Assembly: GCF_027531025.1 (NCBI RefSeq)
Contig: NZ_JAPZQX010000003.1
Coordinates: 124,001 to 188,000 of the forward strand
Direction of reading: 5' to 3'
Length of the DNA: 64,000 nt
DNA from: Novosphingobium sp.
Lineage (GTDB): Bacteria > Pseudomonadota > Alphaproteobacteria > Sphingomonadales > Sphingomonadaceae
Position numbers and translations under genes: made by a program. A model generated the notes under the pieces. That model ran no database searches, had not been told where the DNA came from, and saw only the letters and a program-made list of their open reading frames with translations. Every line of letters begins with the position of its first letter. Position 1 is the first letter of the stretch. Below are positions 56,787 to 64,000 of the stretch, one piece after another.

Positions 56787-57436
56787 ATGAAGGCAAATCA
56801 ATTTGTTGCCGCCGCTTTTGCGGCGGTTCTGCTGTTGGGCTGTGCCACTGTGATCAACGGCACCAGCCAGGATATCAAGTTCGATAGCAACGCCAAGCAG
56901 ACCACAGTCAAGATCAGCACGGGCATCACCTGCGTGGCCCCGTGCAAGCTCGACATGAAGCGCCGCCGCGATTTCCGGGTCGATTTCGCGGCTCCGGGTT
57001 ACCGTTCGGCCTATGTGCCACAGGCGGTGCGGTTGCCGGCAATGTCCTGTTGGGCGGCCTGATCGGCGGCGTGGTCGATGGCGCGAACGGATCGACCAAC
57101 CATCTCTATCCCAATCCCGTCAATGTCCGCCTGATCAAGGATGGCGCGGCTGGCGAACCCGAACTGCTCACCAAGAAGGGCAAGGTCATCGCCACGATTG
57201 CGGCGCACAACGACAAGGTGCGTGGCGATCTCAACGAATCGCTGGGCAAGGGTCTCGTCGGCGAGCCCGGCACCTGGGAACCTGTGGCGCCAGTCGCCCC
57301 ATTTCCCGTTTCGGCTGACGTGAAGCCGGTTGAACCGGCCGCGGCCCCCGCAGTGCCAACGGCGGAAACGCCTGCCGCTGCTCCGGCAACACCAGCCGCC
57401 GCTCCTGCAGCGCCGGCCGAGCCGCCCAAGAGTTGA
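56787..57436 (+). pseudogene. Lipoprotein gene with a single-base frameshift
   Basis: The first frame encodes a lipoprotein signal (lipobox LLLGC) and a CATVINGTSQDI opening, then GYRSAYVPQ and a premature stop at 57060-57062. The next frame carries the expected continuation ATGGAVAGNVLLGGLIGG and NHLYPNPVNVRLIKD. Restoring one G after base 57017 (TATGTG-GCC instead of TATGTGCC) rejoins them into a 216-residue protein with a proline/alanine-rich tail (EPAAAPAVPTAETPAAAPA). Flanking signals (SD, promoter) are intact. It could be a true mutation or an assembly error. Confidence 0.8.
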
Positions 57437-57458
57437 TCGGCCCGGATAGCCGGAAAGG

Positions 57459-57490
57459 CTCTGTCAGTCGCCCGAAGGTGCTTGACAGAG
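57459..57490. other. Inverted repeat upstream of the ureohydrolase gene
   Basis: CTCTGTCA (57459-57466) and TGACAGAG (57483-57490) form a perfect 8-bp stem with a 16-base loop. The right arm overlaps a TTGACA (57482-57487). It may terminate the upstream lipoprotein gene or act as an operator. Confidence 0.4.
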
Positions 57491-57518
57491 TCCTGTCCGG
57501 TCGGGTCGGAACAGGGCC

Positions 57519-58328
57519 ATGACCCAGCCGCTGTTCCATCTGATCGGCCTGCCGACCGACCGCAATTCCTCGTTCGAGCGCGGGCCTGCCCTGGCCCCGC
57601 CCGCAGTCCGGGTCGCACTGTGGTCCGATCGCGGCAACCTGGCCTGCGAGGACGGGCAGGAGATCGGCCTCGATTTCCTGCTCGAGGACCGCGGCGACCT
57701 GCCGCTGGTCGAGGCGCTGTCCGACGATGCAGTGATCCGCGCGGGCGTCGCCGACAGCCTTGCTGCTGGAGCAATCCCTCTGCTGCTTGGCGGCGATCAT
57801 GCCGTGACTTACCCCGTGGTCGAGGCGGTTGCCGCGCGGCACGGACCGGTCACTATCCTGCACTTCGATGCCCACCCCGATCTGTATGACCTGTTCGAAG
57901 GCAACCCGCGCAGCCACGCTTCGCCCTTTGCCCGGATCATGGAAGCGGGGCTTGCCACGCGGCTCGTGCAGGTCGGCATCCGCACATTGAACCGCCATTG
58001 CCGCGAACAGGCCGAGCGGTTCGGTGTGGAGATCGTGCCACTGGCGGACTTCACGCCGGACCGCGTGCCGGTTCTTGAAGGCCCGCTCTACCTCAGCATC
58101 GACCTCGACGGGATCGACCCGTCAGAGGCGCCCGGCGTTTCGCATCCGGAGCCGGGCGGCCTGACCACGCGCGAGGTGTTGGCCGTGCTGCGCCGCCAGA
58201 CCGCGCCAATCGTGGCCGCCGACATCGTCGAACTGAACCCACGTTTCGATGCCCATGATCGCACGGCGATCCTCGCCGCCAAGCTGGTGCGCGAAGTGGC
58301 CGCGCTGGCGGCGCGCAACCGGCGCTAG
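57519..58328 (+). CDS. Arginase/agmatinase family ureohydrolase
   Basis: A 269-residue binuclear manganese hydrolase. Metal ligands are His94 (GGDHAVTYP), Asp117, His119 and Asp121 (FDAHPDLYD), and Asp195 and Asp197 (SIDLDGIDP). The family cleaves arginine, agmatine, formiminoglutamate or related guanidino compounds. The SEAPGVSHPEPGG segment and length do not decide the substrate. It is not linked to argG, 20 kb away. Start ATG 57519 overlaps no other gene. Confidence 0.9.
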   Translation: MTQPLFHLIGLPTDRNSSFERGPALAPPAVRVALWSDRGNLACEDGQEIGLDFLLEDRGDLPLVEALSDDAVIRAGVADSLAAGAIPLLLGGDHAVTYPVVEAVAARHGPVTILHFDAHPDLYDLFEGNPRSHASPFARIMEAGLATRLVQVGIRTLNRHCREQAERFGVEIVPLADFTPDRVPVLEGPLYLSIDLDGIDPSEAPGVSHPEPGGLTTREVLAVLRRQTAPIVAADIVELNPRFDAHDRTAILAAKLVREVAALAARNRR

Positions 58329-58394
58329 GCTGCCAGACCCTTGGCCCGCGACTTCGCTGTTGTGCCCGCGCGCGGACCGACCTAGCCTTCGCCC

Positions 58395-59213
58395 ATGACG
58401 ACCGAGATGGACTGGCGCTCGCAGGTCGGGCGCAGCTGGGCGCAGAACTATGCGCTGACTGACCGGGCCTTTGCCGGGCTGACGCACGCGCTGCTCGAAC
58501 GGGCCCGGCCGCTGGTCGACAAGGCCGTGCTCGATGTCGGTTGCGGCGCGGGTGAGCTTTCGCTGGCACTAGCGCGGCAGCATCCGGCGGCGCAGGTGCT
58601 GGGCGTCGATATCTCGCGCGACCTGATCGATGCGGCGCAGGCCCGCGCGGCCCAGCTTGGCAATGTCCGCTTTGTCGAAGCCGACGCCGGGAACTGGCGC
58701 GAGCCGGGATTCGTGCCAGATCTGATCGTTTCGCGCCATGGCGTGATGTTCTTTGCCGATCCCGTGGCCGCCTTTGCCAATCTGCGGTTCCTGGCCGCAC
58801 CGGCCGCGCGGCTGCTGTTCAGCTGCTTTCGCGCCCCGCGCGAAAACGCCTGGGCGGCGGGTCTTGCCGAATTGCTGGGCCTGCCACCGTCACCGAATCC
58901 GACCGCGCCGGGCCCCTTCGCCTTTGCTGATCCCGACCATGTCGAGCCGATCCTCGCGGCGGCGGGCTGGCGGGACATCGCCTTCGAACCGGTCGATTTC
59001 GCCTATGTCGCCGGGGTGGGCGATGATCCGGTCAGCGATGCGCTCAACCTGTTCCGCCGGATCGGTCCGGCGGCACCCTATCTGCGCAGCCTGGAAGGCG
59101 ATGGCCTGCGCGCGGCGGAGGAGCGGATCGCCGAGTGGCTGGAGCGGCATCGCAGCGATAACCTGGTGGCGATGGCGGCGGCGGCCTGGCTGGTTACGGC
59201 CCGGACTGATTGA
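58395..59213 (+). CDS. SAM-dependent methyltransferase (class I)
   Basis: A 272-residue class I methyltransferase. Motif I is VLDVGCGAGELSLALA (about residues 45-60), with GVDISRDLI as the acidic SAM-ribose contact and a C-terminal small-molecule domain. No substrate-specific motif is visible; many homologues methylate small metabolites or quinone-like compounds. It lies between the ureohydrolase and alaS, with no operon signals on either side. Confidence 0.88.
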   Translation: MTTEMDWRSQVGRSWAQNYALTDRAFAGLTHALLERARPLVDKAVLDVGCGAGELSLALARQHPAAQVLGVDISRDLIDAAQARAAQLGNVRFVEADAGNWREPGFVPDLIVSRHGVMFFADPVAAFANLRFLAAPAARLLFSCFRAPRENAWAAGLAELLGLPPSPNPTAPGPFAFADPDHVEPILAAAGWRDIAFEPVDFAYVAGVGDDPVSDALNLFRRIGPAAPYLRSLEGDGLRAAEERIAEWLERHRSDNLVAMAAAAWLVTARTD

Positions 59214-59283
59214 TCCATCCGATCAATCGGATCGTGCCTTCGCGCTTGCCGGAAAACCACGCTTGTCCTAGGGCCGGGGCGCT

Positions 59284-61932
59284 ATGACCTCGACCAACGA
59301 CATCCGCCGCTCCTTCCTGGAATACTTCAGCTCGAACGGGCACGAGGTGGTGCAATCCGCGCCGCTTGTGCCCTATAACGATCCCACCCTGATGTTCACC
59401 AACGCGGGGATGGTGCCGTTCAAGAACGTGTTCACCGGGCTGGAGACCCGCGCCGTGCCGCGCGCCACATCCAGCCAGAAGTGCGTGCGCGCCGGGGGCA
59501 AGCACAACGACCTCGACAATGTCGGCTATACCGCGCGGCACCACACCTTCTTCGAAATGCTGGGGAACTTCAGCTTCGGGGACTATTTCAAGGAACAGGC
59601 CATCATCCACGCCTGGACCCTGCTGACCAAGGAATGGGGCCTGAACCCGGACCGGCTGACCGCCACCGTCTATCACACCGATGACGAGGCGTTTGGCCTG
59701 TGGCGCAAGATCGCCGGTCTGCCGGAAGAGCGGATCATCCGCATCCCGACCAAGGACAACTTCTGGGCCATGGGCAGCGATGGCCCCTGCGGGCCGTGCA
59801 GCGAGATCTTCTACGACCACGGCGATCATATATTCGGTGGCCCCCCGGGCAGCCCGGACGAGGATGGCGACCGCTTCGTCGAGGTCTGGAACCTGGTGTT
59901 CATGCAGTTCGAGCAGGCCGCGGACGAAATCGTCGGCGAACTGCCCAAGCCCTCGATCGATACCGGTATGGGGCTGGAACGCATCGCCGCCGTGCTGCAG
60001 GGCGTGCCCGACAATTACGATACCGACACCTTCAAGGCCCTGATCGCCGCCAGCGAAGGCCTGACCGGCGTCAAGGCGGCGGGTGAGCAGAAGGCCAGCC
60101 ACCGAGTGATCGCCGATCACCTGCGCTCGACCAGCTTCCTGCTGGCCGATGGCGTGCTGCCGTCAAACGAAGGGCGCGGCTATGTGCTGCGCCGCATCAT
60201 GCGCCGCGCCATGCGCCATGCCCACCTGTTGGGCGCCAAGGAGCCGCTGATGCACCGCCTGGTCCCGGCGCTGGTGCAGGAAATGGGCGCTGCCTATCCG
60301 GAGCTGGGCCGCGCCCAGCCGCTGATCGAGGAAACCCTCCAGCGCGAGGAAGTGCAGTTCCGTCGCACGCTCGCCAATGGCCTCAAGCTGCTGGACGAGG
60401 CGACTGCCAGCCTGGGCGAGGGCGGCGAGCTGCCCGGCGAAACCGCGTTCAAGCTCTATGACACCTATGGCTTCCCCTATGACCTGACCGAGGACGCGCT
60501 GCGTTCGCGCGGGATCGGGATCGACCGGGCCGGCTATGATGCCGCCATGGCCCAGCAGAAGGCCGCTGCGCGCGCCGCCTGGAAGGGTTCGGGCCAGGCC
60601 GCCGATGCCGAAGTGTGGTTCGACATTGCCGAACGCGTCGGCGCGACCGAGTTCACCGGTTACACCGCCACCACGGGCGAGGCGCAGGTCGTCGCCCTGG
60701 TCAAGGACGGGGCCGAGGTCCAGTCGGCCAGCGCGGGCGACAGTGTGACCGTGATTACCAATCAGACCCCGTTCTATGGCGAAAGCGGCGGCCAGACCGG
60801 CGACAGCGGCACGATTGCCGGGGCTGATGGCCTGACCATCGCTGTCTCCGACACTGCCAAGCCGCTCGGCCGGCTCCACGCCCACAACGGCACGGTTCAG
60901 GCAGGGACGGTCAAGGTGGGTGACGTGGTCAAGCTCGATATCGATGTCGCCCGCCGCGATGCGATCCGCGCCAACCATTCGGCCACCCACCTGGTCCACG
61001 CCGCGCTGCGCAACCGGTTGGGTGATCACGTCACGCAGAAGGGCTCGCTGGTCGCGGCCGATCGCCTGCGGTTCGACTTCTCGCATCCGACTGCGCTGTC
61101 GGCCGAGGATGTCGCCGTGATCGAGGCCGAAGTGAACGCCGAGATCCGCGCCAACGAGCCGGTCGTGACCCGTCTGATGTCGCCCGACGATGCCATTGCC
61201 GCCGGGGCCATGGCGCTGTTCGGCGAAAAGTATGGCGATGAGGTCCGCGTGCTGTCGATGGGTCGGGTCAAGGAAGCCCACGCCTATTCGGTCGAACTGT
61301 GCGGCGGCACCCACGTGCGCGCCACCGGCGATATCGGCCTGTTCCGGATCGTCTCCGAAAGCGCGGTCAGCTCGGGCGTGCGCCGGATCGAGGCAATGAC
61401 CGGCGAGGGCGCCTTCCGTTATCTCGCAGCCCGCGAGGACGCGCTCAAGGGAGCGGCAGCCGTGCTGCGCACCACGCCGGACGATGTCGAAGCCCGCGTT
61501 GCCGCGCTGCTGGATGAGCGGCGCAAGCTGGAACGCGAGCTGGCCGAAGCCAAGAAGGCGCTGGCGCTGGGCGGCGGCGGGGCCAAGGCCGAAGCCGCCG
61601 ACGAGGAAGTGGGCGGGGTCAAGTTCGCAGGCCAGGTGCTTGACGGGCTCGATCCCAAGGAACTGCGCGGGCTGCTGGACCAGGCCAAGGCCCGGCTCGG
61701 TTCGGGCGTGGCGGTGATCGTCGCGGTCAACGAAGGCAAGGCCAGCATCGCGGCGGCGGTGACCGACGACCTGACCGCCAAGGTCAGCGCGGTCGACCTG
61801 GTCCGCGCGGGCGTTGAGGCGCTGGGCGGCAAGGGCGGCGGTGGCCGCGCCGACATGGCCCAGGGCGGCGGCCCCGATGGTGCCAAGGCGGCGGAAGCAA
61901 TCGCGGCGGTGAAGGCGGTGCTGGCGGGCTGA
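59284..61932 (+). CDS. alaS: Alanyl-tRNA synthetase
   Basis: An 882-residue class II synthetase charging tRNA-Ala. The catalytic domain begins [20 protein letters not shown], the editing domain has the HSATHLVH metal ligands and the second site [12 protein letters not shown], and the C-Ala domain ends the protein (about 770-882). It follows recA at a distance of 3 kb, as in many alphaproteobacteria. The neighbouring gene is the Kef-type antiporter in the opposite orientation. Confidence 0.97.
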   Translation: MTSTNDIRRSFLEYFSSNGHEVVQSAPLVPYNDPTLMFTNAGMVPFKNVFTGLETRAVPRATSSQKCVRAGGKHNDLDNVGYTARHHTFFEMLGNFSFGDYFKEQAIIHAWTLLTKEWGLNPDRLTATVYHTDDEAFGLWRKIAGLPEERIIRIPTKDNFWAMGSDGPCGPCSEIFYDHGDHIFGGPPGSPDEDGDRFVEVWNLVFMQFEQAADEIVGELPKPSIDTGMGLERIAAVLQGVPDNYDTDTFKALIAASEGLTGVKAAGEQKASHRVIADHLRSTSFLLADGVLPSNEGRGYVLRRIMRRAMRHAHLLGAKEPLMHRLVPALVQEMGAAYPELGRAQPLIEETLQREEVQFRRTLANGLKLLDEATASLGEGGELPGETAFKLYDTYGFPYDLTEDALRSRGIGIDRAGYDAAMAQQKAAARAAWKGSGQAADAEVWFDIAERVGATEFTGYTATTGEAQVVALVKDGAEVQSASAGDSVTVITNQTPFYGESGGQTGDSGTIAGADGLTIAVSDTAKPLGRLHAHNGTVQAGTVKVGDVVKLDIDVARRDAIRANHSATHLVHAALRNRLGDHVTQKGSLVAADRLRFDFSHPTALSAEDVAVIEAEVNAEIRANEPVVTRLMSPDDAIAAGAMALFGEKYGDEVRVLSMGRVKEAHAYSVELCGGTHVRATGDIGLFRIVSESAVSSGVRRIEAMTGEGAFRYLAAREDALKGAAAVLRTTPDDVEARVAALLDERRKLERELAEAKKALALGGGGAKAEAADEEVGGVKFAGQVLDGLDPKELRGLLDQAKARLGSGVAVIVAVNEGKASIAAAVTDDLTAKVSAVDLVRAGVEALGGKGGGGRADMAQGGGPDGAKAAEAIAAVKAVLAG

Positions 61933-61933
61933 C

Positions 61934-61967
61934 GCCAGGATGCCCTAGCTGCCAGGATGCCCTAGCT
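61934..61967. repeat. 17-bp perfect tandem duplication
   Basis: GCCAGGATGCCCTAGCT occurs twice back to back (61934-61950 and 61951-61967). The second copy contains the TAG stop (61962-61964) of the minus-strand antiporter gene. It probably arose by recent replication slippage. Confidence 0.75.
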
Positions 61968-63740
61968 GGCAGTCCGCTCGCGCAGAGTTCCGCTCTTCAG
62001 GCTTGGCTTTTCGTCCAGTTCACCTTCGTCCATGATCTGCTGGCGAAACTCGTCGCGCTTTTCGTGGATGCTGGCGATCACCGGGCCCATCGGCACGCCC
62101 AGATCGACCAGCACGGCTTCGGACAGCTGAAGCGAGGCTTCCAGCGTTTCGGGCACCGCATGGCTGGCCCCGGCGCGATAGAGCTGCGCGGCATGGCCCA
62201 CATCGCGGGCACGGGCAATGATGGTCAGGTCCGGATGCTTGGCGCGCAGCTTGCGCACCAGCCGCTGCAAGGCGACCGGCTCATCCATGGTCAGGATGAT
62301 CGCTGTGGCTTGCTCGATGCCTAGCCGGTGCAAGGTCTGTTCCCACCCGGCATCGCCGAACAGCACCGGATAGCCATCGGCCACAGCCTGGCTGACAATA
62401 TCGGGGTTGCCATCAATCGCGACGAAGGGCTTGTCGTGGCGGGTCAGCATGTCGGCCACCAGCCGTCCGACCCGGCCCATGCCGACCACGATCGCGCGCG
62501 GCCCGTCTGCGACGGCGGGATCGATCTGCGGGCGCTGCGCATCGACCCGCCGCCCCAGCCGCTTGCCCAGCCAGGCGAGGCCGGGGGTGACGGTCAGGCC
62601 GATGGCCGTGACGGCCTGCCAGAACAGCGCGGCTTGCGGGTTGATCAGTTGCACCGCGCTGGCCGTGGCCAGCACGATCAGCGTGGTTTCCGAGGGGCTG
62701 GCCATCAGGATGCCGGTTTCGGTCGCCGTGCCGGGTCGCGCGCCCGTCATGCGCAGCAGGGCAGCGGTTACCGCGGCCTTGATCAGCAGCACGCTGACCA
62801 CGGCAATGACGATGGCGCCCAGCTGGTCGGCGATCATCGCCAGGTCCAGGCTCATGCCGATGGTGATCAGGAACACCCCCAGAGCCAGGCCCTTGAACGG
62901 ATCGGTGATCCGCTCGACCTCGGCATGGTATTCGGTCTCGGCGATCAACAGCCCCGCGATCAGCGCGCCGACGATGGGCGAGAGGCCGACGGCTGCCGTT
63001 GCCAGCGCCGATCCGATCACCACCAGCAGGGTGGCGGCCAGGAACAGTTCCGGACTCTTGGTGCGGGCCGCCTGGGCGAACAGGCGCGGCAAGAGCAGTT
63101 TGCCCAGCACCAGCAGCGCGATGACCACCAGCCCGCCCTGCCACAGCGTGGTGACCAGTTCCTCACCGCCCTGGGCTGCGCCGCCCCGGCCGAGCGCGCC
63201 AAGCAGGAAGATAATGGGAATGAGGGCAATGTCCTCGAACAGCAGCATGGCCAGCGCCGCCTTGCCCACTGCGGTGCGGGTATCGGTGATGCGCAGCACC
63301 AGCGCGGTGGAGGACAGCGCCAGTGCCAGGCCCAGCGCCAGCGCGGTCGGCCCCGAATTGCCCAGCAGCACCAGCACGCCCGCCACCAGCAGCGCGCTGA
63401 TGATCAGTTCCAGGGCGCCCAGGCCGAACACGTGCCGCCGCATCGCCCAGAGCCTCCCGAACGACAGTTCCAGCCCGATCGAGAACAGCAGCAGGATGAT
63501 GCCCATCTCCGCAAACGGCGTCAGCACCGCCGGATCGGAAATGGTGAAGGCTTCGAGCCAGGGTGCGAATGGCACCAATTGCCCCAGGCCAAACGGCCCG
63601 ATCAGCAGGCCAACCAGGATGAACCCGATGATCGGCGTGATCCGGAAGCGGGCAAAGACCGGGATCACCAGCCCGGCCGCGCCGAGGATCACCAGGGCAT
63701 CGGCAATTGCGGGGGAAGTGAGTTCGGTAGGTCCGGCCAT
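61962..63740 (-). CDS. Kef-type potassium/proton antiporter (CPA2 family)
   Basis: A 592-residue protein with about 12-13 membrane helices (residues 10-385) and a C-terminal TrkA-N Rossmann domain (VVGMGRVGRLVADML at about 420-434) that binds NAD(H). It is of the KefB/KefC or RosB type. Glutathione-dependent gating (KefB/C) is uncertain because the KefF/G partner genes are not adjacent. It is convergent with alaS and tail-to-tail with it over 29 bases. Confidence 0.92.
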   Translation of the reverse strand: MAGPTELTSPAIADALVILGAAGLVIPVFARFRITPIIGFILVGLLIGPFGLGQLVPFAPWLEAFTISDPAVLTPFAEMGIILLLFSIGLELSFGRLWAMRRHVFGLGALELIISALLVAGVLVLLGNSGPTALALGLALALSSTALVLRITDTRTAVGKAALAMLLFEDIALIPIIFLLGALGRGGAAQGGEELVTTLWQGGLVVIALLVLGKLLLPRLFAQAARTKSPELFLAATLLVVIGSALATAAVGLSPIVGALIAGLLIAETEYHAEVERITDPFKGLALGVFLITIGMSLDLAMIADQLGAIVIAVVSVLLIKAAVTAALLRMTGARPGTATETGILMASPSETTLIVLATASAVQLINPQAALFWQAVTAIGLTVTPGLAWLGKRLGRRVDAQRPQIDPAVADGPRAIVVGMGRVGRLVADMLTRHDKPFVAIDGNPDIVSQAVADGYPVLFGDAGWEQTLHRLGIEQATAIILTMDEPVALQRLVRKLRAKHPDLTIIARARDVGHAAQLYRAGASHAVPETLEASLQLSEAVLVDLGVPMGPVIASIHEKRDEFRQQIMDEGELDEKPSLKSGTLRERTAS

Positions 63741-63772
63741 GACCCACCCTTAGCGGGAGGCGTGGACCAAAA

Positions 63773-63806
63773 GAAAGCCCCCTGACCTTGCGGGCAGGGG
63801 GCTTTC
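63773..63806. terminator. Intrinsic terminator between icd and the antiporter gene
   Basis: A perfect 12-bp stem (63773-63784 with 63795-63806; GAAAGCCCCCTG with CAGGGGGCTTTC) has a 10-base loop. On the minus strand it is downstream of icd and ends in CTTTCTTTTG, so it most likely terminates icd. Confidence 0.8.
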
Positions 63807-63829
63807 TCAAGCCAGTTGGGGCTTAGGCG

Positions 63830-64000
63830 TCAGGCCCAGGCCTTCATTTCGGTCTCGAGGTTCTCGACGATCGCCTCGAAGAAGCCTTCGGTGGTCAGCC
63901 AGGGTTGGTCCGGACCGATCAGGATCGCGAGGTCCTTGGTCATCTTGCCGCTTTCGACGGTCTCGATGCAGACCCGCTCCAGCGTTTCGGCGAACTTCAC
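63830..64000 (-). CDS. icd: Isocitrate dehydrogenase (NADP+), C-terminal part
   Basis: The minus-strand frame running off the window encodes 56 residues of the C-terminus: VKFAETLERVCIETVESGKM, then TKDLAILIGPDQPWLTTEGF and an acidic helical tail. This matches the eukaryote-like, dimeric NADP-isocitrate dehydrogenase found in alphaproteobacteria. The stop is TGA at 63830-63832, and a strong terminator follows. Confidence 0.92.
   Translation of the reverse strand: MKFAETLERVCIETVESGKMTKDLAILIGPDQPWLTTEGFFEAIVENLETEMKAWA

Overview
This 64 kb window is high-GC (roughly 65-67%) chromosomal DNA from an alphaproteobacterium, almost certainly of the order Sphingomonadales (Sphingomonadaceae or Erythrobacteraceae type). 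The reasons are the mix of housekeeping genes (recA...alaS...icd, smpB next to a CckA-type hybrid kinase, lolC-lolD, purF, an alphaproteobacterial etf-quinone oxidoreductase), a large TonB-dependent receptor, small lineage-typical proteins (DUF4169, an IalB-like protein, DUF1330, a PA0069-type radical SAM protein) and two exact GTTC-N7-GTTC alphaproteobacterial SOS boxes in front of recA. No tRNA, rRNA, CRISPR array, transposase or prophage gene was recognised.

Layout. 1-9.8 kb: end of an unidentified gene, a palindromic repeat, an S9 peptidase, an NTF2-like/GNAT/nitrilase operon, the PBP4-type carboxypeptidase dacB, a TonB receptor and two convergent PilZ proteins. 9.8-21.9 kb: purF plus a short-chain dehydrogenase on the minus strand, divergent from folE; then an SDR gene that seems to start at CTG, lolC-lolD, glutathione peroxidase, dnaE, an acyl-CoA ligase and a DUF1330 protein. 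21.8-35.5 kb: a DUF559 nuclease-like gene with a REPIN-like palindrome, radical SAM, moaB, a lytic transglycosylase and a degenerate UDG-like gene, then etf-QO, a second DUF559 gene framed by long inverted repeats, ispE, an N-formylglutamate amidohydrolase-like gene, ilvD, a lipoprotein, nnr, a TrmA/RlmD-type methyltransferase and a membrane protein. 35.5-36.3 kb: the only long stretch without a convincing gene; it has a minus-strand intrinsic terminator at one end and DnaA-box-like sites at the other. 36.3-46.4 kb (mostly minus): argG, a cyclopropane synthase-type methyltransferase, a GDT1-family transporter, a pteridine-reductase-like SDR, a glycine-zipper protein, rlmN, a chain of tiny overlapping genes, greB and a second lytic transglycosylase. 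46.5-64 kb: dapA, a MAPEG protein, a tandem pair of paralogous membrane proteins, smpB-DUF2062-cckA, a flavin monooxygenase, a TetR/membrane-protein pair, recA, a tiny leader-peptide-like gene, a frameshifted lipoprotein gene, a ureohydrolase, a methyltransferase, alaS, a Kef-type antiporter and the end of icd.

Many genes are linked by ATGA, GTGA or TGATG overlaps, so translationally coupled operons dominate. The strongest candidate for something undescribed is the link between DUF559 nuclease-like genes and a two-hairpin palindromic repeat family. Both DUF559 genes here end inside such a repeat. One copy is framed by an inverted pair of repeats that also supplies the ribosome-binding site of ispE. 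The stems differ between copies in a compensating way. Other points worth checking are a double-glycine-leader-like Cys-rich peptide after recA, tandem SOS boxes, tandem start codons before greB, a CTG start, a single-base frameshift in a lipoprotein gene and the gene-free region near argG.
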